Source: Halichondria panicea (lineage: Eukaryota > Porifera > Demospongiae > Suberitida > Halichondriidae). From it: a stretch of DNA of 64,000 nt. Within the stretch, counting starts at the first letter, position 1. Every line of letters begins with the position of its first letter. The notes under the pieces are model-generated. The model was not told where the DNA came from. It made no database searches and worked only from the letters and a program-made list of their open reading frames with translations. Positions 12,300 through 25,186 of this stretch are shown piece after piece. The DNA is taken from assembly GCF_963675165.1 (NCBI RefSeq), contig NC_087377.1, positions 13,698,198 through 13,762,197 of the forward strand, written 5' to 3'. A program made the position numbers and the translations under genes.

Positions 12300-12515
12300 G
12301 TTATAAATACCCATGAACATATAAATACCCATGGACATTTATTAAATACCCATGAACATATATAAATACCCATGGACATAATTATATAAATACCCATAGA
12401 CATTTATAAATACCTATGGACATATATAAATACCCATAGACATTTATATATACCCATGGACATTTATAAATAGCTACCCAGTGGATATATATAAATACCC
12501 ATATGGACATTTATA
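12300..12515 (+). repeat. Minisatellite, unit about 19-26 bp
   Basis: About ten imperfect tandem copies of 'ataaatacccatggacatt' with variants (catgaacat, catagacat). Two more units lie at about 11690-11725. It is noncoding. Confidence 0.9.
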
Positions 12516-14365
12516 TTATGTCTCACTTTTATAACAGTTTTGAGACAAACGGCACCTCATACAAATTTGCAGGAAATTTGTTGCTTATACAACAGTTGTA
12601 TATGCAACAAATCGCCTGAAAAAGTTGCCTGGTGCATGCATGGTTGCGGGTTAGGGTTGCCTTAAGAATAAACGTCATAGCCAGTGGAGTGTGTTGGATC
12701 TGAACAAATTATGCCCACATACACGCAATATTTACCTGGTTTGTTTTCTCTTTCCGTTCTATTAATTAAAGAAAAATCAGCCTGGGGACGAGGCTACCAC
12801 AAACAGATCAGCTTACAATTTCGGTTCAATTTACAGATGCCTATAATTAGCAATGTAATGTAGCGAACAATACAAAAACAGTTGGCATGATGTTATAACT
12901 GTTGTACTTAAAAGCTTTAATGCAATTGTCCCGTATAAGCCGTTAAGGACAATCAAGGGCTATACATAGCATTCATATTATTGAATTTCTATGTTGACGC
13001 ATTATTGTAACAATGTAAGAATCAATCCCGAGGACAATGATGAGCCATATATAACAGATACCCACAATGTACACAATGTCATAATACCGTATATAGCAGG
13101 TAATTTTCGTGAGGTCGTTATTTTCGTGGGCAAGCTGACTTCCACGAAAACGTAGGCGTGGTTTACTGGAACGCATTTATATGTAAAAGGATCTTAAGGG
13201 AGCGCAAAATACCCGCCCTCGCCTTGGTTCGGCATTTTTAAGGTTTCAGCACCCTCCGAGATGTCGTTTAGCAAGATAACTTGAGCTAGCTAGCTATATG
13301 TAGTTTTGTATAGATGACTACTGACCTAGTTTTTGGTGTTTGTGGGCACAAAATGTTATTTTTCAGGGTAGGTCGAACTTTTTTCTTTGCAGAAACAACT
13401 CAACTGCCATTCATCATACTAGAGACCACCATGCACTCGTAGCACCAGGCATGCATGCATAGTGCAAGTGAAGGTGACAGTGTCACCATGACATGTAGGT
13501 CCAGTCAGACTCACAGTGAGGGTGGATGTCAGAGTGGTTGACTTTCATTGTCATATTTAAACATTTCGTACAAGGGTGACCACATCTCAGTATCATACAC
13601 AATTACATTGCTGTAAGCTGTAATTATTCCGTAAAACATCGATTAAGGCGCCAATGGACTCTAAAATTAGCGCCAACTTGAATAGTCTAATTTTTCTTGG
13701 TTCTAACTGGGCGCTAAAAAAGCCCTCAAACCAGCTATTTAGCATGGCTATCACTAGCTCAGGTTCGATGATGTATTTTTCTCCGTTCTATTTGTGCGCT
13801 AAAAAAATGTTGTATTTTGTGGCGACTTCATTTTTACTGTACCACAAGCAATTGAGTAATTGCTGAACCTACATAGTGAGAGTTATTACTCGTGGCTATT
13901 GAATACACTTAAGATGTTTACTGTTTGCGCTATACTGGCTATGTTATGTCAATGATATGAGTTATCGCAAGATAAACTTTAAACCCAATCAACTACTTAT
14001 AATAACTATCACAATAAAAACAAGCATCAACACTAGCTGTAATAAAATGGCCTGGTTATATACTATAATGCACACAAAACATATATTATTATATGCACAT
14101 CATGCATATAATAATTATATGTTATGAATGTTCATAGCAACTATAGAAGCAACAGGTATACATGCAGGCACTATAATTTATAACATAGCCTGGCCTGCCT
14201 GAGTCCTATTGAAGTGCAGTGCATGGGCGTGGGGACGAGGCTAAGCCTAATATGCATGTATGGACATTTCAAGGAAGGAAAAACAAAAAACTGACATGCA
14301 TTTGCCTCCCATGGCATAGCTAGTATACATAATAATAGGAAACTGTAACTGTCCGAAGCCTATTA
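12516..14365. other. Intergenic with a possible Ig relic
   Basis: No gene model. Around 13458-13540 (+) the reading ASEGDSVTMTCRSSQT resembles the B strand of an Ig domain, but it soon stops and has no partner exons. ACCGTATATAGCAGG near 13087 is a single MITE end. A 70-codon open stretch at 13654-13866 ('gcgctaaaaaa' repeats) is repeat sequence and was not annotated as a gene. Confidence 0.35.
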
Positions 14366-14580
14366 CAGAGATTTTCAGGTAGGTTGAGGGAATGCTTGGA
14401 GTGCAAAGTTGCTCATGCATAAGCTATAATTAAATTACTGTTGTACTGTTCTGAAAAGAAATAGTTGCCCATTTTGTTGGTGTGTTTGTATTGTATGTAC
14501 ATGGTCCAACAGTAATTTAATTATAACTTATGCTTTAATTACACTCTGAAGCATTCCCTCAACCTACCTGAAAACCTCTG
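14366..14580. mobile_element. MITE with CAGAG termini and TA flanks
   Basis: The arms 'cagagattttcaggtaggttgaggg' and the complementary 'ccctcaacctacctgaaaacctctg' are about 40 bp long and nearly perfect. The element is flanked by TA on both sides, as expected for Tc1/mariner-type insertion. An element with the same ends and TA flanks is at 35940-36089. Confidence 0.8.
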
Positions 14581-14984
14581 TATAAGCACAAATTAAATTA
14601 GGTGAATTCCAGACACACCCAATATAATTATACATGCATGTGATGATGTTGACTGTACAATACCGTAGTGCTAGACTAAACGCAATATGTCACATATAGC
14701 TATAGCCGCTCGCGATTGCATGACTAGTTTATTAGATAGAATAGCACAAAAGTATTCAATGAGATTGAGCTGTATGACCATGACACCCACTATAATAATC
14801 GTTTGTCCTATACCATGTACATGCACCATCTTGTATACATTTACAAACAAACCTTATAATTATTATACACACTTTTGCAAACCTAACCAGCACGCACACC
14901 TTTTCTCATAACACTCCAAGACCATCCACCTCCAAACACATTATGATAACACACTGGCCCTCACTCTTCTCCCATGGCTCTCAA

Positions 14985-15125
14985 GGATTATGATAGTGTG
15001 AGTCTATAATAATTATACATCATCCTCATTTTGGGGACCAGTGAACAACACGAGTACATCTGCTGGTCTGTGTGGTCCGGATCGTCATGCATGTGTATAC
15101 TATGCACCACCCCAATACACCTGAA
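14985..15125 (-). pseudogene. HEAT-like exon b relic
   Basis: It matches the exon-b copies at 9.5, 29.1 and 54.5 kb (antisense of 'ccagcagatgtactcgtgt'). It is short, isolated and frame-broken. Confidence 0.5.
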
Positions 15126-15129
15126 GAGC

Positions 15130-16450
15130 GAAGAGAGAGGATAAACAATTAATACCTCTGCATGCATAATTAAGGCTGTTTTAGCTTATACCATAATTAG
15201 TAATGGTTAGACACTATTTAGGAATTAAGTTTCTACAAGCCCTGAGGGCTTCTAAATCATGTGAAAACTTCCTAAACAGTGTCAAGAACTTTGCAATGAT
15301 GAGTCTCTAGCTATAGCCATCAGATTAATTTGAATGTAATCTTTGCTACATTGTCTAAGTGTTTGTCTAAGTGTTTGTCTAAGTAAATTACATGATTTTA
15401 AGAACACTTTCTCTAATCTGCAGTATTTATCAAACACTGTCTAGCGAGTACAATTATAAGCTTTCTAATTTTATGTCAACATAATTCTATAATAATTATT
15501 GCAGAGCAATATATCACGTAATAATTAGGTGAAGTTCTGATGTATATGTTAAACTCATGAACAAAACTATATGTTTCACTACATATTCTGGTTTGCTCTA
15601 GCTTTCCCACAAAAACACCATAACGCAAGGGGAGAGTATACAGCGCCTAAAAATAACCTAAAGAAAGAAGTTTGTAACAGTGTTGGATATAATTATAGAA
15701 ATGACTTGTCAATTGGTTATGGAATTGTGTTATGAGGAAACTATAACTACTTTCACTTTGAAATTCACCCTTTTCTTATGAATGTCATTAGCAATTACTC
15801 CCCCTACGCTGTAGGCTAATTATGAATACACTTATTAAAATAAAGTGCATGTCTACAGCCAAGAGGGCCACCCATTAATTTGTGATAGACTATATGGGCC
15901 AACTAACATAATAATTATGAATAATTGTTTGAACTGTTTACAGCTAAAACAACCACCCATGCATTATTTGGGGGAAAGAAACCTTAGAGATAAATTATAA
16001 TCCATGCAACTAACATAAACAAACGATCCCATCTTCCTATCCCTGAGAAGCTAAGGGGCAACAATTCAACAATCCTCAAAGGAAAACCTTGATTATTGGA
16101 GAAAATATAAGTCAACCACTATATTATAGCTATACTGTCTACTGTGGAATGACTGAACAGTCTATATTTAGAGATCAATGAATAATGATTATGAGTAATA
16201 TATATAGCTATTTATATATATGTTCTTTTTGGCCTGTTCTGTCTTGTATTGTCAGTTGAGTCATATTATTAATACGGACAAAGTGATAGCTAAGTTAAGC
16301 TAATCCAGACTGTTACATCTACCATGCTGACCACATGACTTGAGATCAATAATTATAGAGTAGCACAATTTTCATTTATGATCTATAATTATATTAAGTA
16401 CACAATACACAAGTAAGGTGCAAGTAACAATCAGGAAACTTCCTATAGAG
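15130..16450. other. Intergenic, no gene recognised
   Basis: It is AT-rich. A triple repeat of 'aagtgtttgtct' lies at 15352-15384. The segment at 15790-16060 resembles 59820-60000 (both contain 'actccccct' then 'gaatacactta' and 'aaccacccat'), indicating an old interspersed repeat. Confidence 0.5.
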
Positions 16451-17230
16451 CTACAAACCTAGCCTCGTTCCCAGGCCTTACTTTTTCTTGCTGTTGTCAC
16501 TGTTCATCCATAAATCACTAGAAAGACATAGTCTAGTGAGGCAGCAAAAAAAGAAATGGGCGTACAGTTAAGAAAAAGTAAGGCCTGGTTTGGGAAATCG
16601 CGTGATCCACAAGGATTTTTATGAACGTGGGCGATATGTAGCCCACAATCGTGACGTAAGGTATTCTCCCACGCATTCAGAGTTAATAAGACTGTACATG
16701 TACTGAGACAACCACCAAGCTGTGCTGCAAGTCAGATCAGAGAACCAGCGTGGCCAGCTCTGGTGGCAGTAGCTACCTGCTATATATGATAATGATGACT
16801 AACTTAAGCTATTCTTGATCTATACTAGCATGTAGAAAGACACAAGAAAAGGTAATAGTCTGATAGAATCTGAACACACAATCTAGACTAGTAGATCATC
16901 TAAGGTATATAGCTAGCTATAGTGCTTGCAAACTTCCAGTTCCAAGTCCATGTCCAGCTTGCTGCAGGCAAAGTTTTATTAGTCATAGATATCTGCGTGG
17001 GCAGTCCAACATCTCTAGCTCAGCATGCCCACGCTCATTTTCACCCTTCTACCACCCTTCTACCCTCACGCGACTTCCCGATACAGGCTCTCCTTTTTCC
17101 TAACTCTACGTCTATTTCTTTCTTTATTCCTCCAATTAATACCGTATTTTATCTCATTGAACGATAAGACAGTATTTTATCTTATTGAACGATGTGATAA
17201 AGAACAGAAAAAGGAGAGCCTGTGTAGAGG
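16450..17230. repeat. Nested inverted-repeat element, second copy at 47250-47830
   Basis: Two foldbacks lie next to each other. The first, about 16455-16605, runs from 'cctcgttcccaggccttac' to its complement ending 'aagtaaggcctggtttggga'. The second, 17082-17222, has ACAGGCTCTCCTTTTTC against GAAAAAGGAGAGCCTGT. The whole arrangement, with the same spacer, recurs at 47250-47830. A relative of the second foldback is at 34477-34658. Confidence 0.75.
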
Positions 17231-17490
17231 CTACTACAAACCTTCATATCTCTATTTAGATACACATGCAATCTAGAGGATGCAATCCTGGATAAGCAGC
17301 AATCATGGGTAAAAGTGATTTGAGACAACAGCAAATATAACTTGAATAATAAACTTTCTTAGCATGTAAGCTGCATGAAAATTAAGTGATTGTGACTAAA
17401 CTACATACGGGGATAAACTAACATAAAATTTAAGTCATGTATTGAGTTGATTCTTTTGCTAAAAGAATTGTTTAACTTCATACCACACAC

Positions 17491-20400
17491 CTAGTGCTTG
17501 GTGTATTGTTTAAAGGGGCGTGGAGGTGCCGGGGGTTCGCTGTTAGGGGCTGGTTTAGGGGGACGGGCTGGAACCATCTCACCAGGTCTGTATGGGGGAG
17601 AGAGAAATAAGGATCATTAATGTAGCTACGAGTAATTAGTAGTGTAGTACAAAACAATGTACAAAAGAACATCGATTATCCGGACACCTTAATTGTTTCC
17701 AATGAATATGCCGATTGATAAACCCTGATAGTGCATGTGGGCGTCTACGCATACATGCGCAGAAGATAAATATGCCTGTGTCTATGGTAACAGCTGTTAA
17801 TTGTGCATGAATATTAAGGGACACGCCCATTTTCCATTGCTAATCGAGGTTCTACTGTAACATTTGCCCAATTTTGTGTTATCACTGATGTTATTGTAGC
17901 AGACTAATTATACTGATTGCGTAGTTTCACACACACAGGTCATGCACTGAGTTCAGTGCCACAACATCATTTTTATAGACCACATACAGACTATTAGTCA
18001 TAGAACAGTGATGACGTAGAGTTCAGCAAATTCATAGAATAACCGTATAGCCAAAATTCTGCGAGTAGCTGAACCTTCTGTGGATAACATTTCTGCGAAT
18101 TAATTTTTCAACTGTTAAATTACTCGTGGTTAATAAGCATTTGCAGATAATATTTCTGCGTTTACTCATTCATTCGCAGAATTCACAAAATTTTTGGGCC
18201 ACAGAAATTTCTAGCTATATACGGTAGTGTAGTCCAGTTGCTCATTACCAGATACCACCACCTTTCGTTGGCTTATAATTATTAATTTTACTTACGACTG
18301 CTTTGGTTGTGTGATAAGGAATAAACTAGCTAGCTACCATATATAATTTATGAATTCGAATTAATAAGCACTCAACTTACGATTTAGGAGGGCGTGGGGG
18401 CGTGAGTATATTTAGTAGTCCAGGGCCATCATCGGTCACTGTAAGGGATTGAGAGGGGAGGGGTGGGGTTTTGCTGTATTTATCGAAGTATTTGGTGTTG
18501 CCAAGCATGAGCTCAACTCCATAGGGAAACAACATGTGTATATATGATTGTGTGGAGTGGAGAGTGATTCATTGGAATGATTCTCGCATTTTTAGTAGCG
18601 TAAAAACACAACTAGTACACATGCACAATAAAGTCAGCTCTCTGCAGAATACAACTACTTCTTGCAACATATATAAATAGTGGGTTTGGCGATTTGGCGA
18701 ATCAAGGTGAGGGTTGCCAAAATAAAAAATTGCCAGTTTTTACAGTCCCAGTATAATTATCGCAAGATATCAATAACACCATGCATGCAGCATGAATAAT
18801 TATGATTGTCAAATCAATGAGGCATCATTCGCCAAATAAAGGTGACTGGGTGAATTATGTTATAGTTAAACAATGGCCTCGAGTGGTATATTTGATTTAC
18901 ACGCGAGAGTAATCTGATAAACCACGAGGCGCAGCCGAGTTGGTTTATCTGATTACTCGAGCGTGTAAAGCAAATATACCACGAGAGGCCATAGTTTAAC
19001 TGGCTTGTACTATGTTTAGAACTGTACTACTATGTTTAGCTACTTCCTGTCATGCTTCTTCAATGAATATGCTTATAACTACTGTTTGACGTCACTGTTG
19101 CTATAGCTATGCAATGAATTGCTATCTTTTTAAAAAGCGCGATGGCTGATTCAAGCAAGCGTCTATGATTCAAGCAAGCAATTGTGAAGGCTGTGTTTCT
19201 GCATCTTTATAGAAGGCACTTCAAGAAAGTACACTGGTGCTACTTGTCTACAAAGAGTGCAAATGTACCCGAAAATATCATTCCACAAGCCTACTGTACT
19301 GGCCCAGTGCAGTGCAGTCTCTTTAGTCTGAGAAACACTTGGCAGTCTGGACCCTTCTTACTGCTCCTGGTCCCATGCAGCAATGCAATAAGCAGGTTGT
19401 GACAACCAATGTTGAAAGTTGAAAAAAAGCAACACAAACAAACCAGTATCGTTCGGTTCACGGAGTTCTTCCAAATTTGCCTCCTTTTTGGAACTATTCA
19501 TCGCTCGAACTTGGCTCTTTTTATGTTGACTAAAACATTAGTAGACCCTTTTTTGTATTGAATTCTCTCTAGCTCTAATATTGATTGAATTGAGTAGATC
19601 TAGTGTGTCATTGTTTTAATTGAAACAGTGTGTCAAAAAACCCAATTTTGTTGCAAAGGTGGGATACTGTATTCAGTTCTAGCTGTACATGTAGTTTGAC
19701 CACAAGCCACGGTATATGGCTGTTATACACTAGGGTATAACAGCCATATACCATGGCTGTGGTCAGACAGGTTGTATAAGTAGTATAAACTACAACTGAA
19801 GCCTTTGATCTTTGGTGCAACCATAGTACAAATATATATATACATTGTGTTGGTGCATGATAGTCCCAGTTGAGTGTTCAGCTATAAGTGAGCTAGGTAA
19901 CGTACGTACTATACAACATGAGAAAGTGTGTGTGTCAGCAAATGAGCCAGGTAGGTGTACACTATAGTATTATTATGGTTTCTAAGTAACGAAGCATTAT
20001 ATACATGTGCATGTACATGTATAATTATGTTACAACATAATATATACCCAAGTTCATTAGGAAGCATTCGATCTGTCTGACCTATGTCACAAATTACTCA
20101 CCATTGTATAACTGCAAGGTATACAAGGCGCTAACAATAACAACGCTTATATAATAACCAAGGACAGACCATGTATAATTATTATACCATGCACGCTTCA
20201 CAGTGAATCTGAATGTGCAATGTGGTGGATTAGTTAGGACAACACACCATCACCTATGCACACAACGACTCTTGGGACAAGTGGGTGTATGTGTGCAACA
20301 CTGATCGACGTTTTGTATAGCGCGAAACACTTATATTTCGTGGATTGCCCATTTCGTTGCACAATGTTCGCGGAATGACTGCTTACCGGAAGCCACGCCT

Positions 20401-23400
20401 TTAAATATTTGCACGTTATAGCAGGTAATTCTAATTAAAGAACAATTTTTGTGGACTTAATTTTCGTGTAGGATTGCTAACCCACAAAATCCGCAAAAAC
20501 TAAGCCCCTCGAAAATTTTGCGCTATACGGTACATGGGTTAAGTAATCATCAAACTATTTCTTAAAGGCAAGTTAAGGATACATCCTATTAATTTTATAG
20601 GCTTCAAACTATAATTATGTGACAATATCAATCTTACACACGTATAGTACTAGGGCTTAAGAAAAGCATTGGAGTCTCAACTATTAATTGCAGGCGTATG
20701 CACTGACTGTACTCACTAGTCCCGTAGATAGTCAGGAGTTCCTTTGACAGTTGCTCTTCTCCGATCTTACTGAGATGATCACCCAGCTCCCTCCATGTTG
20801 GTTGTCCAGAACAACTCCATTGGTTAATCACCTCCGTCAAGCAGCCAGCACTGTCATCGCAACATGAATCCTCAATCTGAGTTGAGAAAATGAGACTTAT
20901 GTATTTTGCCAGTGAGAAAATAATGATAAATCAGGGTATGAGAAAGTTACTTTGCACTGAAAGAACATGTACGTTAGCTCATACCCTTAACGTATTAAGA
21001 TGATGAATCTATGTTTACATCCATCCGTATATATACATACTCCTGCTCACACTTGCAATTGATAATTTTTACATACAACATACAATGATTACTGAATTAC
21101 GTACCTGTTGAATCAATGTCTCTGGCAGCCTCACAGTCTCAGCCAGCTCCCTCCACTTGTGTTTCATTGACCGGATTTGCACCAAGGCCTCGTCAATGTC
21201 CAGGAGTTTGTCTACATCAGCCGGGACTGAGGATTTGTTGGTGAGAGTATAATTATACCGTATATATATATATAGCAGGTAATTTTCGTTGGATAAAATA
21301 ATTATTAGTTATAATTTCCTGTGAAGCTGACCTCAATGAAGCAAACAAAATTTTTACTCACGCAAATCACCGTTCTCAAATTCAACAAATTTTTACCACA
21401 CCACGAAAATTACCCGCTATATAGGGTATACACACAGACATTGAACAAATAACCTATGGACTGGACAATTAAGCAAACAAGTTTTCCGCTCATGCTGCTA
21501 ATAATTATATAAACCACTCTAATCTCCCACTGTCCTATTGAACGACTGCATAACATACACTTTAGCCAAAACTATAATTATATATATATACACCAGGAAC
21601 AGAGACAACTCTACGTACCTATAATCACAAGAATGGGAAAACTATAAGCTTATACTGAAAGGAGAAGATTTCATAACATGATAATTGTCTATCTTGTACA
21701 AATATATCAAAACCATTGACAATGATATTCAAAGCAATGACTCAATCACACAAACAGACTCACCTGTTGGGCTGGCGGGGAGGGTGGCTGCTTGTTTCTT
21801 AGTGGCATCAATATCCACAGTGGCGTAGGTCACCTGATGTTGATTCGCTGTGGCAGTACTAGTCGTGTTGCTTTTCTGGTTGGAGCTAAGGACAGCATAG
21901 ACGACTGGCTCCAATGTGGCCTGTTAAGAAACAAACAGAGTAAAGAATACATAATTTTACTCTGCACTTATAATTGTACTGATTATACACAAACAGAAGT
22001 ATAGCACACGTTCGTGAATATAAATGTGATTGTAATAATTATACAATAATAACAATAATATCACTGTAATGACTAAACACAGAACACACTCACCACATTA
22101 CTGATCTGTCCATAGCCAGGTAGCCTCTGAGCGCTCTGCATATGATTATTATGATGATTGAGTCAAGATAAATTATTTGTACCTGTCCACTGTTCATTAC
22201 ACTGTATCTCTCTTCATTGACACCTATTGCCTGTATATATTGGAGGAATCCAAAAATCATATTAATATGCATACAAAAATATAAGGCTGGCGAGGTTACT
22301 ATCTATACCTTTTCACTGTTGATGGTAACACCATTGTAGGTTAATGAAGCAGGGTTCTGTGATAAAAATTAATTCAGCAGACTAAATTCACATGTGTCAA
22401 CCCACCAAATCATGAGTGACTCTGTTGTAACCTTCTTCGTCTGCTGCTGGAGGCTGGTACTGTGTTAAAAAAATTTATACCACACTTACGTCCCACTAAT
22501 TGATTTCATTGGTCAACAGCTGTACGATACATAGAAAAATAACATACAGCCCCAGGTATGTACAGTTTTCAAGTTGACTTTCAGGTTTTTCATTTGTTCA
22601 AGAAAATAAGCAAAGAGAAAGGGCCATGCATGCTTGACGAGACTCAAGCGACGGCGGAAGCTGCTTTCCAACAAGATGGCTAAGCCCCCATGGGTCCATA
22701 GGTGTGGTTTAGATACCAAGAAAAGCCTGCAACTCCAGTATGGGACATTGAATGGCCAATGCTAGGACCAAGGAGGCTTTTGAGTATCTGTAGGAGTCAA
22801 CGTTTTGCTCAACTACGTAGCTCTTTGACAGCTGCAAAAGCTGGCATAGTCTAGCTTGCTCTTTTTGCATTATGCATTGAATTGTTGCTAGGGGGAGGCT
22901 CTTTTATAGTGCTGCGGTCATGCATGTGGTATATAAGTTTTGTGTTGTAGCTCACGATAAGTATATAGCTTTAATAAAAGCCATGGGATCACAATACATG
23001 CATTCACTGAGACAATAATTAATACACCAACTAAAACCTACATCATTCATTTCCATACTGTCATTTGATTTGAGTCTTACGCTTTCTGTGAAAAACAGCA
23101 TTTTATATTACGTCATTCTTAAGTTTTGTGAATTATGTCAACTCACTTTTTCCCATTCTTCTGAAAACCACTAACATAACTATTGCCCCTAAAATGATGA
23201 GTAACATGATTACTATACCACCAACAACACCTCCAGCAACGTTCCCACGTGTTACTGCCACACCTATTATAATATAAGTATGTAGTATAATCATACATTC
23301 ATAATGTACAATTTTTATAGCAGGTATAATTGCATGTGAGATTGAGAGCACTACAGCATGCATATAATTATATATAAGTTAATAAGAATCTGATGTAGCT

Positions 23401-24753
23401 TACTGGATTCATTTCTGCAGACAATCTCCCCTGGGATCTTGTTCCACTCTCCTGTAGTTAGACAGGTGGCAGTCGTTATACCGTCAGGTAACAGTCCATC
23501 GTCACACTGGAAGGTCACATGAGTACCAGGAATAGCTGGTACTGAATGGTCACTGATGGTGCCATTCCGTGGTGGGGATAGTGGAGCTGTGCAGTTTATT
23601 GGAGGAGCTGTGAGATGCAAGAAGAATTATCAATATATACAACTAAGACGTACACTAACCCAACTCACGAGTTGTGGGAGCAGGTGTGGTAATTAGTGAT
23701 GTACACTCAATAGCCTCAGGGTCTGGACTCCACATCAGTGTACCCTCACATGTCACCATTGTAACAGCAGACACATACCCAGCATCACACTGGATGGTTA
23801 CTATGGATCCTGGCAAACTGGAGACTGGTCCAAACGCTCCATTCATGGGGTTGGTCAACACAGGACAACCTTCTGAGAGAAAGAATTGGAAATGTGACTG
23901 TGAGTGTGTGTTGATTTTCTCGATTATAATGAATGCTACCAGCTTTAATATTTATTAATACTGTCAACTCACCAATCCTGAAGTTGTACTCAGCAGTTGT
24001 ATACTGTTCCCAGCACAGTTGGTAGCCACAACACTGACAGTGTAGTCCACATTGTATTGAGCAGTCACAGTGGCAGAGGTGGATGTGAGACCAGTAGCGG
24101 AGAGTTGGGCCAGAGGTGAGACGGTCACTGTGTAGGTGAGGTCATCTCTACCACCAGTCTCAGTAGGAGGGTCCCACTGTACAGATACACTAACTCCAAT
24201 GGCTGAGCTACTCAGAATGGAGTGTATTATTGTGAAAGGTGGTCCTGGTGGATCTATGTATATGAGTGTTTACATAGCTTATGTATATACACAGACAATT
24301 AAAGGACGAGACACTCACCAACTAACCGGATCATTGAAGATCCTATAGTAGTTGGAGTAGGCAGTGGGTCCACACAAGACACAGTGATCCCATTCTCTGC
24401 TATTCTTGACAGAGTGGATGTTAGTGTAGTGTCATTGGCTGCAATCAGTGTTACAGTGTAACCTGATTCAACATTGGGTACACTGAGATCAGAGGTGGAG
24501 CGAACAGTAATGCGAGAAATATCTGATGGTACCCATCTCAAGGAATCTCCAGGAGCAGTGCAAGTGAAAGTGACTGTTTCCATTGGACATGGTCTCTCAT
24601 CACTCACTAAATATTGTGCTGTAAAGAAAGATTTACCACAATCATCACAATTCTGAAAAGTAATTATTATAGTTTGATACCATGTCCAGTGATAGCACTC
24701 CTAGAAGCAAAATAGAATATGACCACAAGGTCGTAGTATGGCCAACGAATCAT
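17491..24753 (-). CDS. Death-domain receptor gene C: Ig, FN3, two CCPs, TM, tyrosine mini-exons, death domain, proline-rich tail
   Basis: Predicted single-pass receptor of about 690 aa. Exons in coding order: 24753-24681 (signal peptide), 24618-24319 (Ig-like), 24253-23973 (FN3), 23872-23669 (CCP1), 23607-23404 (CCP2), 23263-23147 (TM, VIMLLIILGAIVMLVVF then RR), 23085-23042, 22459-22406, 22356-22309, 22230-22183, 22135-22094 (mini-exons), 21920-21764 (VVYAVL and VTYATV), 21226-21105 and 20876-20717 (death domain; KWRELAETVRLPETLI, PTWRELGDHLSKIGEEQL), 18516-18381 and 17587-17491 (proline-rich, VPARPPKPAP; ends in TAG). Junction phases agree throughout, except that the FN3 exon is two bases too long. 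A donor after 23990 (GTACAA) would restore phase 1. Extracellular exons match genes A/B; the cytoplasmic half matches the gene at 62.3-64 kb. The domain calls are strong; exact splice sites are inferred. The inferred role is sensing at the membrane, with output through SH2-type adaptors and a death-domain complex. Confidence 0.85.
18042..18225. mobile_element. MITE with ACCGTATA termini, in an intron/3' region of gene C
   Basis: It begins ACCGTATAGCCAAAATTCTGC and ends in the rough complement CTAGCTATATACGGT. It sits between the last two coding exons of gene C. Confidence 0.65.
18865..19000. mobile_element. Near-perfect palindromic element
   Basis: It is a 136-bp foldback: GTTAAACAATGGCCTCGAGT on the left is mirrored by ACGAGAGGCCATAGTTTAAC on the right, with 'taatctgataaaccacgagg' near the centre. 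It lies in the large intron of gene C between the death-domain and proline-rich exons. Confidence 0.8.
19700..19765. repeat. Hairpin repeat
   Basis: 'ccacggtatatggctgttatac' is followed after nine bases by its complement 'gtataacagccatataccatgg'. It is intronic in gene C and noncoding. Confidence 0.7.
20315..20531. mobile_element. MITE related to the one at 8755
   Basis: Its left end TTTTGTATAGCGCGAAA and right end CGAAAATTTTGCGCTATACGG are complementary. Internal blocks such as 'tgcttaccggaagccacgcc' match the 8755 element in the opposite orientation. It lies in the large intron of gene C. Confidence 0.75.
21257..21428. mobile_element. MITE (ACCGTATATA ... CCCGCTATAT) between gene C exons
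   Basis: The left end reads ACCGTATAT then AGCAGGTAATTTTCGT; the right end reads ACGAAAATTACCCGCTATAT. It sits in the intron between the ITIM-like exon and the first death-domain exon. Confidence 0.75.
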
Positions 24754-25186
24754 TTCAGCTAGCTGTATTATAGAACAATGCATGAGCTATATAGCTACAA
24801 GGTGTTGAGTCTGCATGCATTGCATTTGCATATCCCACTTGATGAGTGGAATATAAACTATAGAGATGATGTAATTATAAGATGGCCAATGATAAGTTAC
24901 TTTTGGGATGTATCTAATAATAGGTTTATAGGGAATATATACTCCTTATGAGTATCTTTGCATGACTTACTTAGATCCCACTTGAGTGTAGGTATTAAAT
25001 TTTGCTTATAATAAACTTGATATAGAACCTATACTTATATATAGATCCATGCATGCTAGGAACAAGCTAATCTATACTAGAATCTGATTCTATTTGCTAG
25101 CTAGCTGTCCGCAAAAAGGATTCAAAAATCTTCTATAGGGCCTGCATGCTATAGGCTTGGAAGTTGGAATTAAGATCCGATCAAAC
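24754..25186. promoter_or_regulatory. Shared intergenic region between divergent genes C and E
   Basis: The two start codons point away from each other, 433 bp apart. The region is AT-rich and has no other gene. A bidirectional promoter is the simplest inference; no specific binding site was identified. Confidence 0.4.

Noticed and set aside
12164-12403. Repetitive open frame (MGIYIIMSMGIYI...)
   Set aside because: It is the translation of the 'aaatacccatggacat' minisatellite.
16922-17276. Two overlapping open frames rich in Phe/Leu/Ser
   Set aside because: They fall in the foldback element that recurs at 47.6-47.8 kb; the serine/leucine-rich reading comes from 'ttctttctttattcc' tracts.
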